A DNA stretch of 22,097 nucleotides. Source: JBCBJX01 sp038522735 (GTDB lineage Bacteria; Pseudomonadota; Alphaproteobacteria; Caulobacterales; Parvularculaceae). Positions 1-6,728 of this stretch are shown here, piece by piece. The number at the start of each line of letters is the position of its first letter. The first letter of the stretch is position 1. The stretch covers positions 1 through 22,097 of the forward strand of contig JBCBJX010000049.1 of NCBI GenBank assembly GCA_038522735.1. The letters are read 5' to 3'. Position numbers and translations under genes: made by a program. The notes beneath the pieces are model-generated. The model was not told the origin of the DNA, ran no database searches, and saw only the letters and a program-made list of their open reading frames with translations.

Positions 1-257
1 CAGATGCCGATGACAGGAACGCCCGCCTCGGCGCGCGTCTTCACGTCCGCCATGATCGGAGAGCGCGCGGCGACGGCGCCGCAGAGGAGGTAATCGCCAT
101 AAGAGAAGCCGCCCGGCAGGACGATGAGGTCCGTCTCCGGAAGCTGCGTCTCCCCATGCCAGACCATCGCCGGCTCGACCCCGGATATCTCGCGCAGGGC
201 GACCTGCGCGTCGCGGTCGCAGTTCGAGGCGGGAAAGACGATGACGGAGGATTTCAT
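1..257 (-). CDS. purQ: Phosphoribosylformylglycinamidine synthase subunit PurQ (partial, 3' end outside window)
   Basis: PurQ is the glutaminase subunit of FGAM synthase (purine pathway step 4); it releases ammonia from glutamine for PurL. The 85 visible codons start MKSSVIVFPASNCDRD and contain the family's PGGFSYGDYL-x-CGA block near residues 48-62, and the nucleophile-elbow region begins just as the window ends (VPVIGI). Most relatives have Arg before the Cys of YLRCGA; here it is Leu. The ATG lies 4 bases after the purS stop codon, so the two are almost certainly cotranscribed as purS-purQ, with PurS as the usual partner in the PurLQS complex. The catalytic triad cannot be checked because the C-terminal part is missing. 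Confidence 0.93.
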   Translation of the reverse strand, partial: MKSSVIVFPASNCDRDAQVALREISGVEPAMVWHGETQLPETDLIVLPGGFSYGDYLLCGAVAARSPIMADVKTRAEAGVPVIGI

Positions 258-261
258 TGCG

Positions 262-504
262 TCACGCCTGCAACTCGATCTCGTAATTCTCCATCACCGG
301 GTTCGCGAGGAGGGCGGCGCACATCTTCTCGACCTCGGCGCGGGCGGCGGCCTCGTCGGTCGCGGCGAGGTCGAGCTCGATGATCTTGCCCTGGCGGGCG
401 CTTTCGACGCCGTCGAAACCGAGGCCTTTGAGGGCGTCTTCGATCGCCTTGCCCTGGGGGTCGAGGACGCCGGATTTCAACGTGATGCGGACGGTCGCCT
501 TCAT
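262..504 (-). CDS. purS: Phosphoribosylformylglycinamidine synthase subunit PurS
   Basis: This 80-residue protein matches the size and layout of PurS, the small structural subunit that bridges PurQ and PurL in the three-part FGAM synthase. It opens MKATVRITLKSGVLDPQGKA and continues with the family pattern of an alpha/beta fold (IEDALKGLGFDGVESARQGKIIELDL), ending in YEIEL. A purine-rich stretch (aaagga, then gaagg) lies just before the ATG. It is first in the visible minus-strand unit, directly followed by purQ. The MFS gene upstream is divergent, so the purSQ promoter should lie in the 153-base gap 505-657. Identification is by family pattern and by adjacency to purQ. Confidence 0.93.
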   Translation of the reverse strand: MKATVRITLKSGVLDPQGKAIEDALKGLGFDGVESARQGKIIELDLAATDEAAARAEVEKMCAALLANPVMENYEIELQA

Positions 505-587
505 GGGCCTTCGTCCTTTCCCTGTCTCAGCGGATTTAAGCGGGTCCTATCGGACGCGCCGCGCCCGGGGTCAATGCGGGGCCGGGG

Positions 588-616
588 TTGCAGCGCTGCG
601 CCGTCGGCGCGATATC
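588..616 (+). promoter_or_regulatory. Possible sigma70-type promoter for the MFS exporter
   Basis: A TTGCAG hexamer at 588-593 is followed after 17 bases by GATATC at 611-616. Transcription would begin about 35 bases before the exporter ATG at 658. This rests on hexamer resemblance and spacing only. Confidence 0.25.
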
Positions 617-657
617 GGCTGCATCGGCTATTCCGCCGACACCCCGAAAGTCCCGTC

Positions 658-1893
658 ATGTCCGAAGCCGCCGCGAAAGCGCCCGTCGCCGGCGAGAGCC
701 GCCAGTCCTTCGCCGAGTTCGTCGCGCTGATGGCGCTGATGATGGCTCTGACGGCGTTCTCCATCGACATCATGCTGCCGGGCCTGCCCGCCATCGGCGC
801 CTATTACGGCGTTGCGGACGAAAACGCGCCGCAGCTCGTCGTCTTCGCCTATCTCGCGGGCTTCGCCCTCGGCCAGCCGCTGTTCGGGCCGTTGTCGGAC
901 CAGTACGGGCGGAAGCCGCTGCTTTTCTTCGGCATGGGCGTCTATGCGCTGGCGGTGCTTGCCGCGGCCCTCGCGCCGTCCTTCGAGACCATGCTCGGCG
1001 CGCGCTTCCTGCAGGGCTTCGGCGGCGCGGCCGGGCGCATTCTCGCCGTCGCCATCATCCGCGACCGCTACGCCGGGCGCGCCATGGCGGAGGTCATGTC
1101 CTTCGTCATGATGGTTTTCATCTTCGCGCCGGTGGTCGCGCCGAGCCTCGGCGCGGCGGTCATCTACGCCGGAGACTGGCGGTGGACTTTCTTCTTCCTT
1201 GCGGCCTTCGCCCTCGCGATTTCGGCGTGGGCGTTCATGCGGATGGAGGAGACATTGCCTCCGGAACGCAGAAGCGCCCTATCGCCCGCCACTCTCGGCC
1301 GCGCCGTCCTGCGCGTCGCGACGACCCGTCAGACCATCGGCTACGCGGTCGCGTCCGGCTTCGTCTTCGGGGCGCTCATGTCCTATGTCGCGGCGTCGGA
1401 GCAGATCTTCGTCGATGTCTACGGCTATGAGAAAGCGTTCCCCGTGCTCTTCGGCGCTTCGGCGCTCTCGATCGCCGCGGCCTCGCTCTTCAATGCGCGG
1501 CTGGTTGAAAAGATCGGTATGCGGCGCCTCTCCCACGCCGCCGTCGCGGTTCAGGTCGGCGTCTGCGCCGTCGTCGCGCTCGCCGGCTTTCCGGCGCACC
1601 CGCCTTTCTGGGTGATGATGGTCTTCGTCTCCATCATGCTGTTCGCCGTCGGGATGATCGGGCCGAACTTCAACGCCCTCGCCATGGAGCCCATGGGCGA
1701 CATCGCCGGCTCCGCGTCCTCCGCCCTCGGATTTCTGACGACCGCCATGAGCACGACCTTCGGCCTGATGGTCGCCCAGCAGTTCGACGGCACGATGCGG
1801 CCGATGTTCGTCGGAATGACGGTCCTTGCGGCCGCGACGCTCCTCACCGTGCTGGCGGCGGAGAGGGGTCGGCTTTTCGAGGCGTCGCGCTAG
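658..1893 (+). CDS. Bcr/CflA-type MFS drug-resistance transporter
   Basis: This 411-residue inner-membrane protein belongs to the major facilitator superfamily, most like the Bcr/CflA group of proton-coupled multidrug exporters. Motif A is present as GPLSDQYGRKPLL (about residues 79-91) between the second and third helices. The family start is recognisable in SIDIMLPGLPAI (about 35-46), and there is an antiporter-like stretch LQGFGGAAGRILAVAIIRDRY. About twelve hydrophobic segments can be counted. The open frame extends upstream to base 124, but that part antisenses purS/purQ. The ATG at 658 is where the membrane protein begins, with a weak gaaag ribosome site before it. The gene ends 9 bases from the convergent purC stop. 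The substrate cannot be inferred; a sugar or amino-acid exporter role is possible but less likely. Confidence 0.88.
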   Translation: MSEAAAKAPVAGESRQSFAEFVALMALMMALTAFSIDIMLPGLPAIGAYYGVADENAPQLVVFAYLAGFALGQPLFGPLSDQYGRKPLLFFGMGVYALAVLAAALAPSFETMLGARFLQGFGGAAGRILAVAIIRDRYAGRAMAEVMSFVMMVFIFAPVVAPSLGAAVIYAGDWRWTFFFLAAFALAISAWAFMRMEETLPPERRSALSPATLGRAVLRVATTRQTIGYAVASGFVFGALMSYVAASEQIFVDVYGYEKAFPVLFGASALSIAAASLFNARLVEKIGMRRLSHAAVAVQVGVCAVVALAGFPAHPPFWVMMVFVSIMLFAVGMIGPNFNALAMEPMGDIAGSASSALGFLTTAMSTTFGLMVAQQFDGTMRPMFVGMTVLAAATLLTVLAAERGRLFEASR

Positions 1894-1902
1894 GGGCGGC
1901 GC

Positions 1903-2682
1903 CTACTGCGGCTCGTTCGTGCGCACCAGCACCGGGCCCGTCGCGGGCGTCGGTTCGGCGTCCCGCATCACGCCGAGGCGGCGGGCGACTTCGCGGTAGG
2001 CTTCGGTGACGCCGCCGAGATCCTTGCGGAAGCGGTCCTTGTCCATGATCTCGCCGGTCTCGGCGTCCCACAGGCGGCAGGAGTCCGGGCTGATCTCGTC
2101 GGCGAGGATGAGACGCATCATGTCGCCCTCGAACTGGCGGCCGAACTCCGCCTTGAAGTCGATGAGGCGGATGCCGACGGCGCCAAAGAGGCCGGAGAGA
2201 TAATCGTTCACCCTGAGGGCGAGGGCCATCATGTCGTCGATCTCCTGGGGGTTCGCCCAGTTGAACGCCGTGATGTGTTCTTCCGCAACCATCGGATCGC
2301 CGAGCTCGTCGTCCTTGTAGTAGAACTCGATGATGGAGCGGGGCAGCGCCTCGCCTTCCTTCAGGCCGAGGCGCTTGGCGAGCGAGCCGGCCGCGACGTT
2401 CCGCACCACGACTTCCAGAGGCACGATCTCGACCCGGCGGATCAGCTGCTCGCGCATGTTCAGCCGACGGATGAAGTGCGTCGGCACGCCGATCCGCTCC
2501 AGCCCCATCATGATGAATTCCGAGATCCGGTTGTTGAGGACGCCCTTGCCCTCGAGGATCGCGTGCTTCTGGTTGTTGAAGGCCGTCGCGTCGTCCTTGA
2601 AGTACTGGATGAGCGTGCCCGGCTCGGGGCCTTCGAACAGGATCTTCGCTTTGCCCTCGTAGATGCGTTTGCGTCGGGACAT
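1903..2682 (-). CDS. purC: Phosphoribosylaminoimidazole-succinocarboxamide (SAICAR) synthase PurC
   Basis: PurC joins aspartate to CAIR with ATP to make SAICAR in the cytosol (purine pathway). The 259-residue product starts MSRRKRIYEGKAKI, the usual N-terminus with the YEGKAK nucleotide-binding segment. It carries the signature VEIVPLEVVVRN-x-AAGS (about 83-100), the IDFKAEFG segment and LADEISPDSCRLWD. Length is close to the family's 235-300. GAAAGG sits 8 bases before the ATG. The gene is not adjacent to purS/purQ: the convergent MFS gene separates them. Upstream on the same strand is an intrinsic terminator at 2733-2766 that any transcript starting further upstream must pass, which suggests attenuation. 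Confidence 0.96.
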   Translation of the reverse strand: MSRRKRIYEGKAKILFEGPEPGTLIQYFKDDATAFNNQKHAILEGKGVLNNRISEFIMMGLERIGVPTHFIRRLNMREQLIRRVEIVPLEVVVRNVAAGSLAKRLGLKEGEALPRSIIEFYYKDDELGDPMVAEEHITAFNWANPQEIDDMMALALRVNDYLSGLFGAVGIRLIDFKAEFGRQFEGDMMRLILADEISPDSCRLWDAETGEIMDKDRFRKDLGGVTEAYREVARRLGVMRDAEPTPATGPVLVRTNEPQ

Positions 2683-2732
2683 GGGATAAGCCTTTCGGTC
2701 GCGCGCGGGCAGTCGCGCAGCGTCTTGAATCT

Positions 2733-2766
2733 AAAAACAAAAAAGGGCGACGCGCGAGGCGTCGCC
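2733..2766 (-). terminator. Intrinsic terminator upstream of purC (possible attenuator)
   Basis: On the minus strand a perfect 8-bp GC-rich stem (GGCGACGC with GCGTCGCC, 5-base loop) is followed by C, six Ts, G and five more Ts. This is a textbook Rho-independent terminator pointing toward purC, ending about 50 bases before the purC ATG. The nearest upstream gene is on the opposite strand, so it is not the end of an ordinary gene. It therefore terminates either a purC leader or a small RNA. Confidence 0.8.
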
Positions 2767-2863
2767 GTCATGACGAGCGCTTGCGCGCCGCGTGCTCTCT
2801 TCGTAGGTAGCACACGCAACGGCGTGCGTGGAAGCGGTGTCGATCGCTCAAATCGGCGACGCC
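2758..2863 (-). promoter_or_regulatory. Candidate antiterminator pairing in the purC leader
   Basis: On a minus-strand transcript, GGCGTCGCC (2863 to 2855) is exactly complementary over 9 bases to GGCGACGCC (2766 to 2758). The latter contains the 5' arm of the terminator stem. The two pairings cannot coexist, the arrangement expected of an attenuator or riboswitch. No metabolite-binding motif that I know was recognised, and no clear minus-strand promoter was seen, so the function is inference. Confidence 0.4.
2781..2809 (+). promoter_or_regulatory. Possible promoter for the zeta inhibitor gene
   Basis: TTGCGC at 2781-2786, a 17-base spacer, and TAGGTA at 2804-2809 form a plausible sigma70-like promoter. 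Transcription would begin near 2816, giving a leader of about 80 bases that contains the whole inverted repeat at 2845-2895. Based on hexamers and spacing only. Confidence 0.3.
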
Positions 2864-2895
2864 TCCGGCCCGCGTCCCCACCGGAGATTTGAGCG
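2845..2895 (+). repeat. Large inverted repeat abutting the zeta start codon
   Basis: CGCTCAAATC (2845-2854) and GATTTGAGCG (2886-2895) are perfect reverse complements. Inside them TCCGG (2864-2868) pairs with CCGGA (2881-2885). This gives a 15-bp stem with a 9-base bulge on the 5' side and a 12-base loop. The only Shine-Dalgarno-like sequence of the next gene (GGAG, 2883-2886) lies inside the 3' arm, and the arm ends at the base before the ATG at 2896. On the other strand the bulge is the proposed antiterminator of the purC leader. Confidence 0.75.
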
Positions 2896-3219
2896 ATGAC
2901 CACCTTCGACAACCGCGAAGACGCTTTCGAGAACAAGTTCGCCCACGATGCGGAGCTGCGCTTCAAGGCCGAGGCGCGCCGCAACAAGCTGCTCGGCCTC
3001 TGGGCGGCGGAGAGGATGGGTCTCGAGGGCGATGCGGCGAAGGAGTACGCCGCGACGGTCGTCAAAGCCGATCTCGAAGAGCCGGGCGAGGAGGACGTCT
3101 ACCGCAAGGTGAAGGGCGATCTCGACGGCAAGGGCGTCTCCGTCGCCGAGGACGAGTTGCGCGGCAAGATGCGCGAGCTTCTGGCCCAGGCGGTCCAGCA
3201 GATCGAGGACGGCGTCTAA
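2896..3219 (+). CDS. ATP synthase inhibitor subunit zeta (DUF1476 family)
   Basis: This 107-residue soluble helical protein belongs to the DUF1476 family, shown in Paracoccus denitrificans to be the zeta subunit that inhibits ATP hydrolysis by the F1Fo-ATP synthase. The N-terminal inhibitory segment is well conserved (MTTFDNREDAFENKFAHDAE, then FKAEARRNKLLG-x-WAA), followed by the EPGEEDVYRKV segment and a C-terminal helical part. The start is fixed by this N-terminus and by GGAG 9 bases upstream. That site is buried in the inverted repeat 2845-2895, so translation may be controlled by RNA folding. The gene is divergent from purC. No ATP synthase genes lie in this window. Confidence 0.9.
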   Translation: MTTFDNREDAFENKFAHDAELRFKAEARRNKLLGLWAAERMGLEGDAAKEYAATVVKADLEEPGEEDVYRKVKGDLDGKGVSVAEDELRGKMRELLAQAVQQIEDGV

Positions 3220-3295
3220 GGCGCGCTGCGCGCCGCGCTTTCCCGCCCCCGGCTGTCCCGGTTAGGTCTCGGCCGTCGAGATCAGGGAGGACGCC

Positions 3296-4072
3296 ATGGG
3301 ACGGGTCGCCGGGAAAAAAGCATTCATCACGGGCGCGGCCCAGGGCCTCGGCGCGGAATTCGCGCGCACCCTCGCGCGCGAAGGCGCGAAGGTCGCGCTG
3401 ACCGACATCAACTTCCACGGCGCTGAGGCCGTCGCCGCGGAAATCAACGAGGCCGAAGGCGCAGGGACGGCCTTCGCCTTCAAGCACGACGTCGTCTCGG
3501 AGGCTGACTGGGACGCTGCTCTTAAAGCGGCGAACGAGGCGATGGGCGGCGTATCGGTGCTGGTGAACAACGCCGGCGTCGGCGGTTTCGGTTCGATTGA
3601 GGACGAGACGCTCGAAGGGTGGCGCCGCGTCATGGAGATCGACGTCGATTCCCTCTTTATCGGGACGAAAGCGGCGATGCCCTACCTGAAGGCGAACCAG
3701 CCGGGGTCGATCGTCAATATCTCGTCCATCGCCGGCATTCTCGCCTCCGGCGTCATGCTCTCCTATAATGTCGCAAAAGCGGGTGTCCTGATGTTCTCGA
3801 AGTCCGTCGCGCTTCACTGCGCCGCCCAGGGCTACGCGATCCGCTCAAACTCCGTACATCCCGTATTCATCGATACGCCGATCCTTGACCCCATCAAAGC
3901 GATGATGGGCGGCGAGGAGGAGGGGATCGCCAAGCTTTCCCGACAAATCCCGATGAAGCGGGTCGGCGAGCCGTCGGACGTGGCGAACGTCGTTCTCTAC
4001 CTCGCCTCCGATGAATCAAAGTTCGTGACCGGCTCGGAATTCAAGGTCGACGGCGGCATCTCGGCCCAGTGA
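3296..4072 (+). CDS. Short-chain dehydrogenase/reductase (SDR family oxidoreductase)
   Basis: This 258-residue protein is a classical SDR, an NAD(P)-dependent alcohol/ketone oxidoreductase of the cytosol. The cofactor motif TGAAQGLG is at 12-19, an Asp after the second beta strand (LTDIN, Asp37) favours NAD(H), NNAG is at 91-94, the catalytic Ser lies in NISS (141-144), and YNVAK gives Tyr157 and Lys161. The stretch IRSNSVHPVFIDTPIL resembles 3-alpha/20-beta-hydroxysteroid and cyclohexanol dehydrogenases, but the substrate cannot be read from sequence. The structural Asn of the usual tetrad (consensus VNL-x-G) aligns with Asp116 here. AGGGAGG at 3284-3290 is a strong ribosome site. The gene stands alone between the zeta and DoxX-like genes. 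Confidence 0.9.
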   Translation: MGRVAGKKAFITGAAQGLGAEFARTLAREGAKVALTDINFHGAEAVAAEINEAEGAGTAFAFKHDVVSEADWDAALKAANEAMGGVSVLVNNAGVGGFGSIEDETLEGWRRVMEIDVDSLFIGTKAAMPYLKANQPGSIVNISSIAGILASGVMLSYNVAKAGVLMFSKSVALHCAAQGYAIRSNSVHPVFIDTPILDPIKAMMGGEEEGIAKLSRQIPMKRVGEPSDVANVVLYLASDESKFVTGSEFKVDGGISAQ

Positions 4073-4212
4073 CGTCGCTCCGGCGGGCGCGCGTCCCGAA
4101 GTGAGATGAAGGTCGCGGCCCCGTGAAAGCGATTGATTGGCGCTGCGCGGGGCTCTCGCTTAACTGACGGTGCGTCCCGGCGCGTTCCGCGCCGCTTGCT
4201 GGAGGTTCCGTC

Positions 4213-4656
4213 ATGGGAGCGCTTGTCCGTCACACGCCCGCCGTCCTGCTGGGCGCATTTCTGATTTTCATCGGCAGCCAGAAATTCGGCGCCGAAAACG
4301 TCATCTTCGCCACGATCGCGGAAAAATCCGGGTTCGCGTTCTTCGAGCCTTATGTCCGTCTCGCGGTCGGCGTCGGCGAGCTTGTCGCGGGCGCGCTTCT
4401 GATCGCGCCTTTCGCGCGCCATCTCGGCGTCGTTATGGCGGCGGGGCTGATCGGCGGGGCGATCCTCTTCCACCTTTCGCCCTGGCTCGGGATCGTCGTC
4501 GCCGCTGCGCCGGGTGAAGAGCCGACGCCGGCCCTCTTCGTCGTTGCTCTGGTCTTTGCGGGCGTGACGGCTCTCGTCGCCTTCATGGAGCGCGAGCGCC
4601 TCGCCGCGCTCGCGCGACCTTTCGCGGTGCTCACGCCGCAGAGAACGCACGCCTAA
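4213..4656 (+). CDS. Small DoxX-like integral membrane protein
   Basis: This 147-residue protein has four hydrophobic segments (about residues 8-22, 48-66, 71-92 and 101-120). The arrangement resembles DoxX/DoxD-like proteins, including an early G-x-QKF-like motif (FIGSQKFG) and a GELVAGALL segment in the second helix. The family has no single established activity; some members associate with redox or thiol-stress proteins. GGAGG lies before the ATG. The 140-base gap after the SDR stop argues against tight coupling to it. The last 26 bases overlap the 3' end of convergent purB. Membership is by pattern and is not strong. Confidence 0.65.
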   Translation: MGALVRHTPAVLLGAFLIFIGSQKFGAENVIFATIAEKSGFAFFEPYVRLAVGVGELVAGALLIAPFARHLGVVMAAGLIGGAILFHLSPWLGIVVAAAPGEEPTPALFVVALVFAGVTALVAFMERERLAALARPFAVLTPQRTHA

Positions 4657-5938
4657 AGAGCGTTTTTACATGACGCATATGGCGCGCGTCGTCGAACAGC
4701 GCGTCGAGATCGGCGGCCGGTACGGCCGCCGCAACTTCATCATCCGCCTTCAGAAGATCAAGAAACGCCGCCTCGCCGTTCCAGGCCCGCATGGCGTTCC
4801 GCTGGACGAGAGCGTAGGCGGTCTCCCGCGCCAGCCCCGCCTGGGTGAGCGCAAGGAGGACGTTCTGGGAATGGTGCAGCCCGCCCAGCCGGTCGAGATT
4901 GGCGCGCATGCGGTCCGGATAGACGACCAGATTCTCAACGACCCCCGCCAACCGGTGCAGTGCGAAATCAAGATGGATGGTCGCGTCCGGGCCGATGCCG
5001 CGCTCCACGGAGGAGTGAGAAATGTCGCGCTCGTGCCAGAGGGCGACGTTCTCAAGCGCCGGCGCCGCGCACATGCGCACGAGCCGGGCGAGGCCCGTAA
5101 GGTTCTCCGTCAGGATCGGGTTGCGCTTGTGAGGCATGGCGGACGAGCCCTTCTGGCCGGCGGTGAAATGCTCCTCGGCCTCCAGGACTTCCGTGCGCTG
5201 AAGGTGGCGGACTTCCGTCGCCAGTCGTTCGATCGACGAGGCGACGACGGCGAGGGCTGAGAAGAACGCCGCATGCCGGTCGCGCGGGATCACCTGCGTG
5301 GAGACCGGCTCGACTTCGAGCCCGAGTTTCTCCGCGACATGCGCCTCCACCGCCGGATCGATGTTCGCGAAGGTGCCGACGGCGCCCGAGATCGCGCAGG
5401 TCGCGATTTCCTGGCGCGCGGTTTCCAGCCGCCGCCGGGCGCGGACGAATTCGGCGTAGTGGCCGGCGAGCTTCAGCCCGAAGGTGGTCGGCTCGGCGTG
5501 GATCCCGTGGGAGCGGCCGATGCAGAGCGTTTCTTCGTGCTCCTCGGCGCGGGACTTGAGCGCCGACAGCACCCGGTCGACGCCCGCGAGCAGGAGGTCG
5601 GACGCTTCCTTCAGCTGCACGGCGAGGCAGGTGTCGAGAACGTCCGAGGACGTCATGCCCTGGTGCACGAAGCGCGCCTCCGGCCCGACGATTTCCGCAA
5701 GATGGGTGAGGAAGGCGATGACGTCGTGCTTCACCTCCCGCTCGATTTCGTCGATCCGGTCGATGTCGAAGGTCGCGGCGCCGCCTTTCTCCCAGACTTT
5801 TTTCGCAGCTTCGGCCGGGATGACCCCGAGGTCCGCGAGCTTGTCGGCGGCGTGGGCTTCGATCTCGAACCAGATGCGGAACTTTCGCTCCGGCGACCAG
5901 ATCGCGGTCATTTCCGGTCGGGCGTAGCGGGGGATCAT
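4631..5938 (-). CDS. purB: Adenylosuccinate lyase PurB
   Basis: PurB catalyses two beta-eliminations of fumarate, from SAICAR and from adenylosuccinate, so it follows PurC and also completes AMP synthesis. The 435-residue product begins MIPRYARPEMTAIWS, typical of the family. It shows KHD at 70-72, GMTSSD at 94-99, GRSHGIHAEP with the catalytic His at 141-150, and the fumarase/aspartase signature GSSAMPHKRNP at 264-274. The open frame extends 29 codons further upstream, but that part is proline/arginine-rich and unlike the family, whereas GAGGAG lies just before the ATG at 5938. It is 92 bases downstream of radC on the same strand and may be transcribed with it or from its own promoter. The 3' end overlaps the convergent DoxX-like gene by 26 bases. 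Confidence 0.95.
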   Translation of the reverse strand: MIPRYARPEMTAIWSPERKFRIWFEIEAHAADKLADLGVIPAEAAKKVWEKGGAATFDIDRIDEIEREVKHDVIAFLTHLAEIVGPEARFVHQGMTSSDVLDTCLAVQLKEASDLLLAGVDRVLSALKSRAEEHEETLCIGRSHGIHAEPTTFGLKLAGHYAEFVRARRRLETARQEIATCAISGAVGTFANIDPAVEAHVAEKLGLEVEPVSTQVIPRDRHAAFFSALAVVASSIERLATEVRHLQRTEVLEAEEHFTAGQKGSSAMPHKRNPILTENLTGLARLVRMCAAPALENVALWHERDISHSSVERGIGPDATIHLDFALHRLAGVVENLVVYPDRMRANLDRLGGLHHSQNVLLALTQAGLARETAYALVQRNAMRAWNGEAAFLDLLKADDEVAAAVPAADLDALFDDARHMRHVKTLFRRAFSAA

Positions 5939-6030
5939 GGCGGGCTCCTCGCGGGCTCTTAAGAAAGCCTCGGCGATTACGCCGCCGCGGGCGGGAAGTC
6001 TACGGCGGGGGGGAGGCGGGGCCATGCGAC

Positions 6031-6723
6031 CTACAACAGGCCGAGGGAGCGGAAGCTCGCCGTCCGTTCTTTGCCGACGACAAGATGGTCGTGGACCCGG
6101 ACGCCGAGGGGCGCGGCCGCATCGACGATTTGCCTCGTCATCTCGCGGTCGGCCTTGCTCGGCGTCGGGTCGCCGGAGGGGTGGTTGTGGACCAGGATGA
6201 TGGCCGAGGCGCCGAGCTCCAGCGCCCGCTTCACCACCTCCCGCGGATAAACGGGCGTGTGGTCCACGGTGCCGGTCTGCTGCACTTCGTCCGCAATCAG
6301 CACGTTCTTCTTGTCGAGGAAAAGGACGCGGAACTGCTCTCGCTTCTCATGCGCCATGGCGGAGGCGACGTAGGCGTTGAGATCATTCCAGGACGAGATG
6401 ACGTCCTTCTTCAGGACCTTCTGGCGCGCCATCAGCCGCGCCGCGGCGGCGACGATTTTCAACTCGGCCGCAACGGCGTCCGAGACGCCGCGCACTTCCC
6501 GCAGCCGTTTGGGCGAGGCGGCGCAGGCGGCGGCGAAGGAGCCGAAGGTCTTGATGAGGTCTTTCGCCAGCGGCTTCACGTCCCGCCGCGGGATGGCGCG
6601 GAAGAGGACGAGCTCCATCAGCTCGTAGTCCTGCACGGCCTCGTCGCCGCCCCGGAGGAAGCGCTCGCGCAGGCGCTGACGGTGGCCGGCGGCGTGGTTC
6701 TCGGGTTTCACCCCCTCCGGCAT
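6031..6723 (-). CDS. radC: RadC family JAB-domain (MPN+) protein
   Basis: This 230-residue protein has a RadC layout: an N-terminal helix-hairpin-helix-like part (about 10-100) and a C-terminal JAB/MPN+ domain. The metal motif is complete, with Glu126, then HNHPSGDPTPSKAD giving His179, His181 and Asp192 (H-x-H-x10-D), as in JAMM metalloproteases. The once proposed DNA-repair role of RadC is unproven and the substrate is unknown. The ATG lies 5 bases after the map stop codon with only a weak ribosome site, so translation is probably coupled to map. The map-radC pair is common in Alphaproteobacteria. Confidence 0.93.
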   Translation of the reverse strand: MPEGVKPENHAAGHRQRLRERFLRGGDEAVQDYELMELVLFRAIPRRDVKPLAKDLIKTFGSFAAACAASPKRLREVRGVSDAVAAELKIVAAAARLMARQKVLKKDVISSWNDLNAYVASAMAHEKREQFRVLFLDKKNVLIADEVQQTGTVDHTPVYPREVVKRALELGASAIILVHNHPSGDPTPSKADREMTRQIVDAAAPLGVRVHDHLVVGKERTASFRSLGLL

Positions 6724-6728
6724 CGGCG

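Noticed and set aside
124..657. Upstream extension of the MFS transporter reading frame
   Set aside because: It is antisense to purQ and purS, its translation is unlike any transporter, and the membrane protein begins normally at the ATG at 658.
2740..2895. 6S RNA, SRP RNA or tmRNA between purC and the zeta gene
   Set aside because: The segment lacks the SRP loop sequence, tRNA-like acceptor and T-arm features, and a single long rod with a central bubble; several separate hairpins form instead. An unknown structured RNA remains possible and is reported as a finding.
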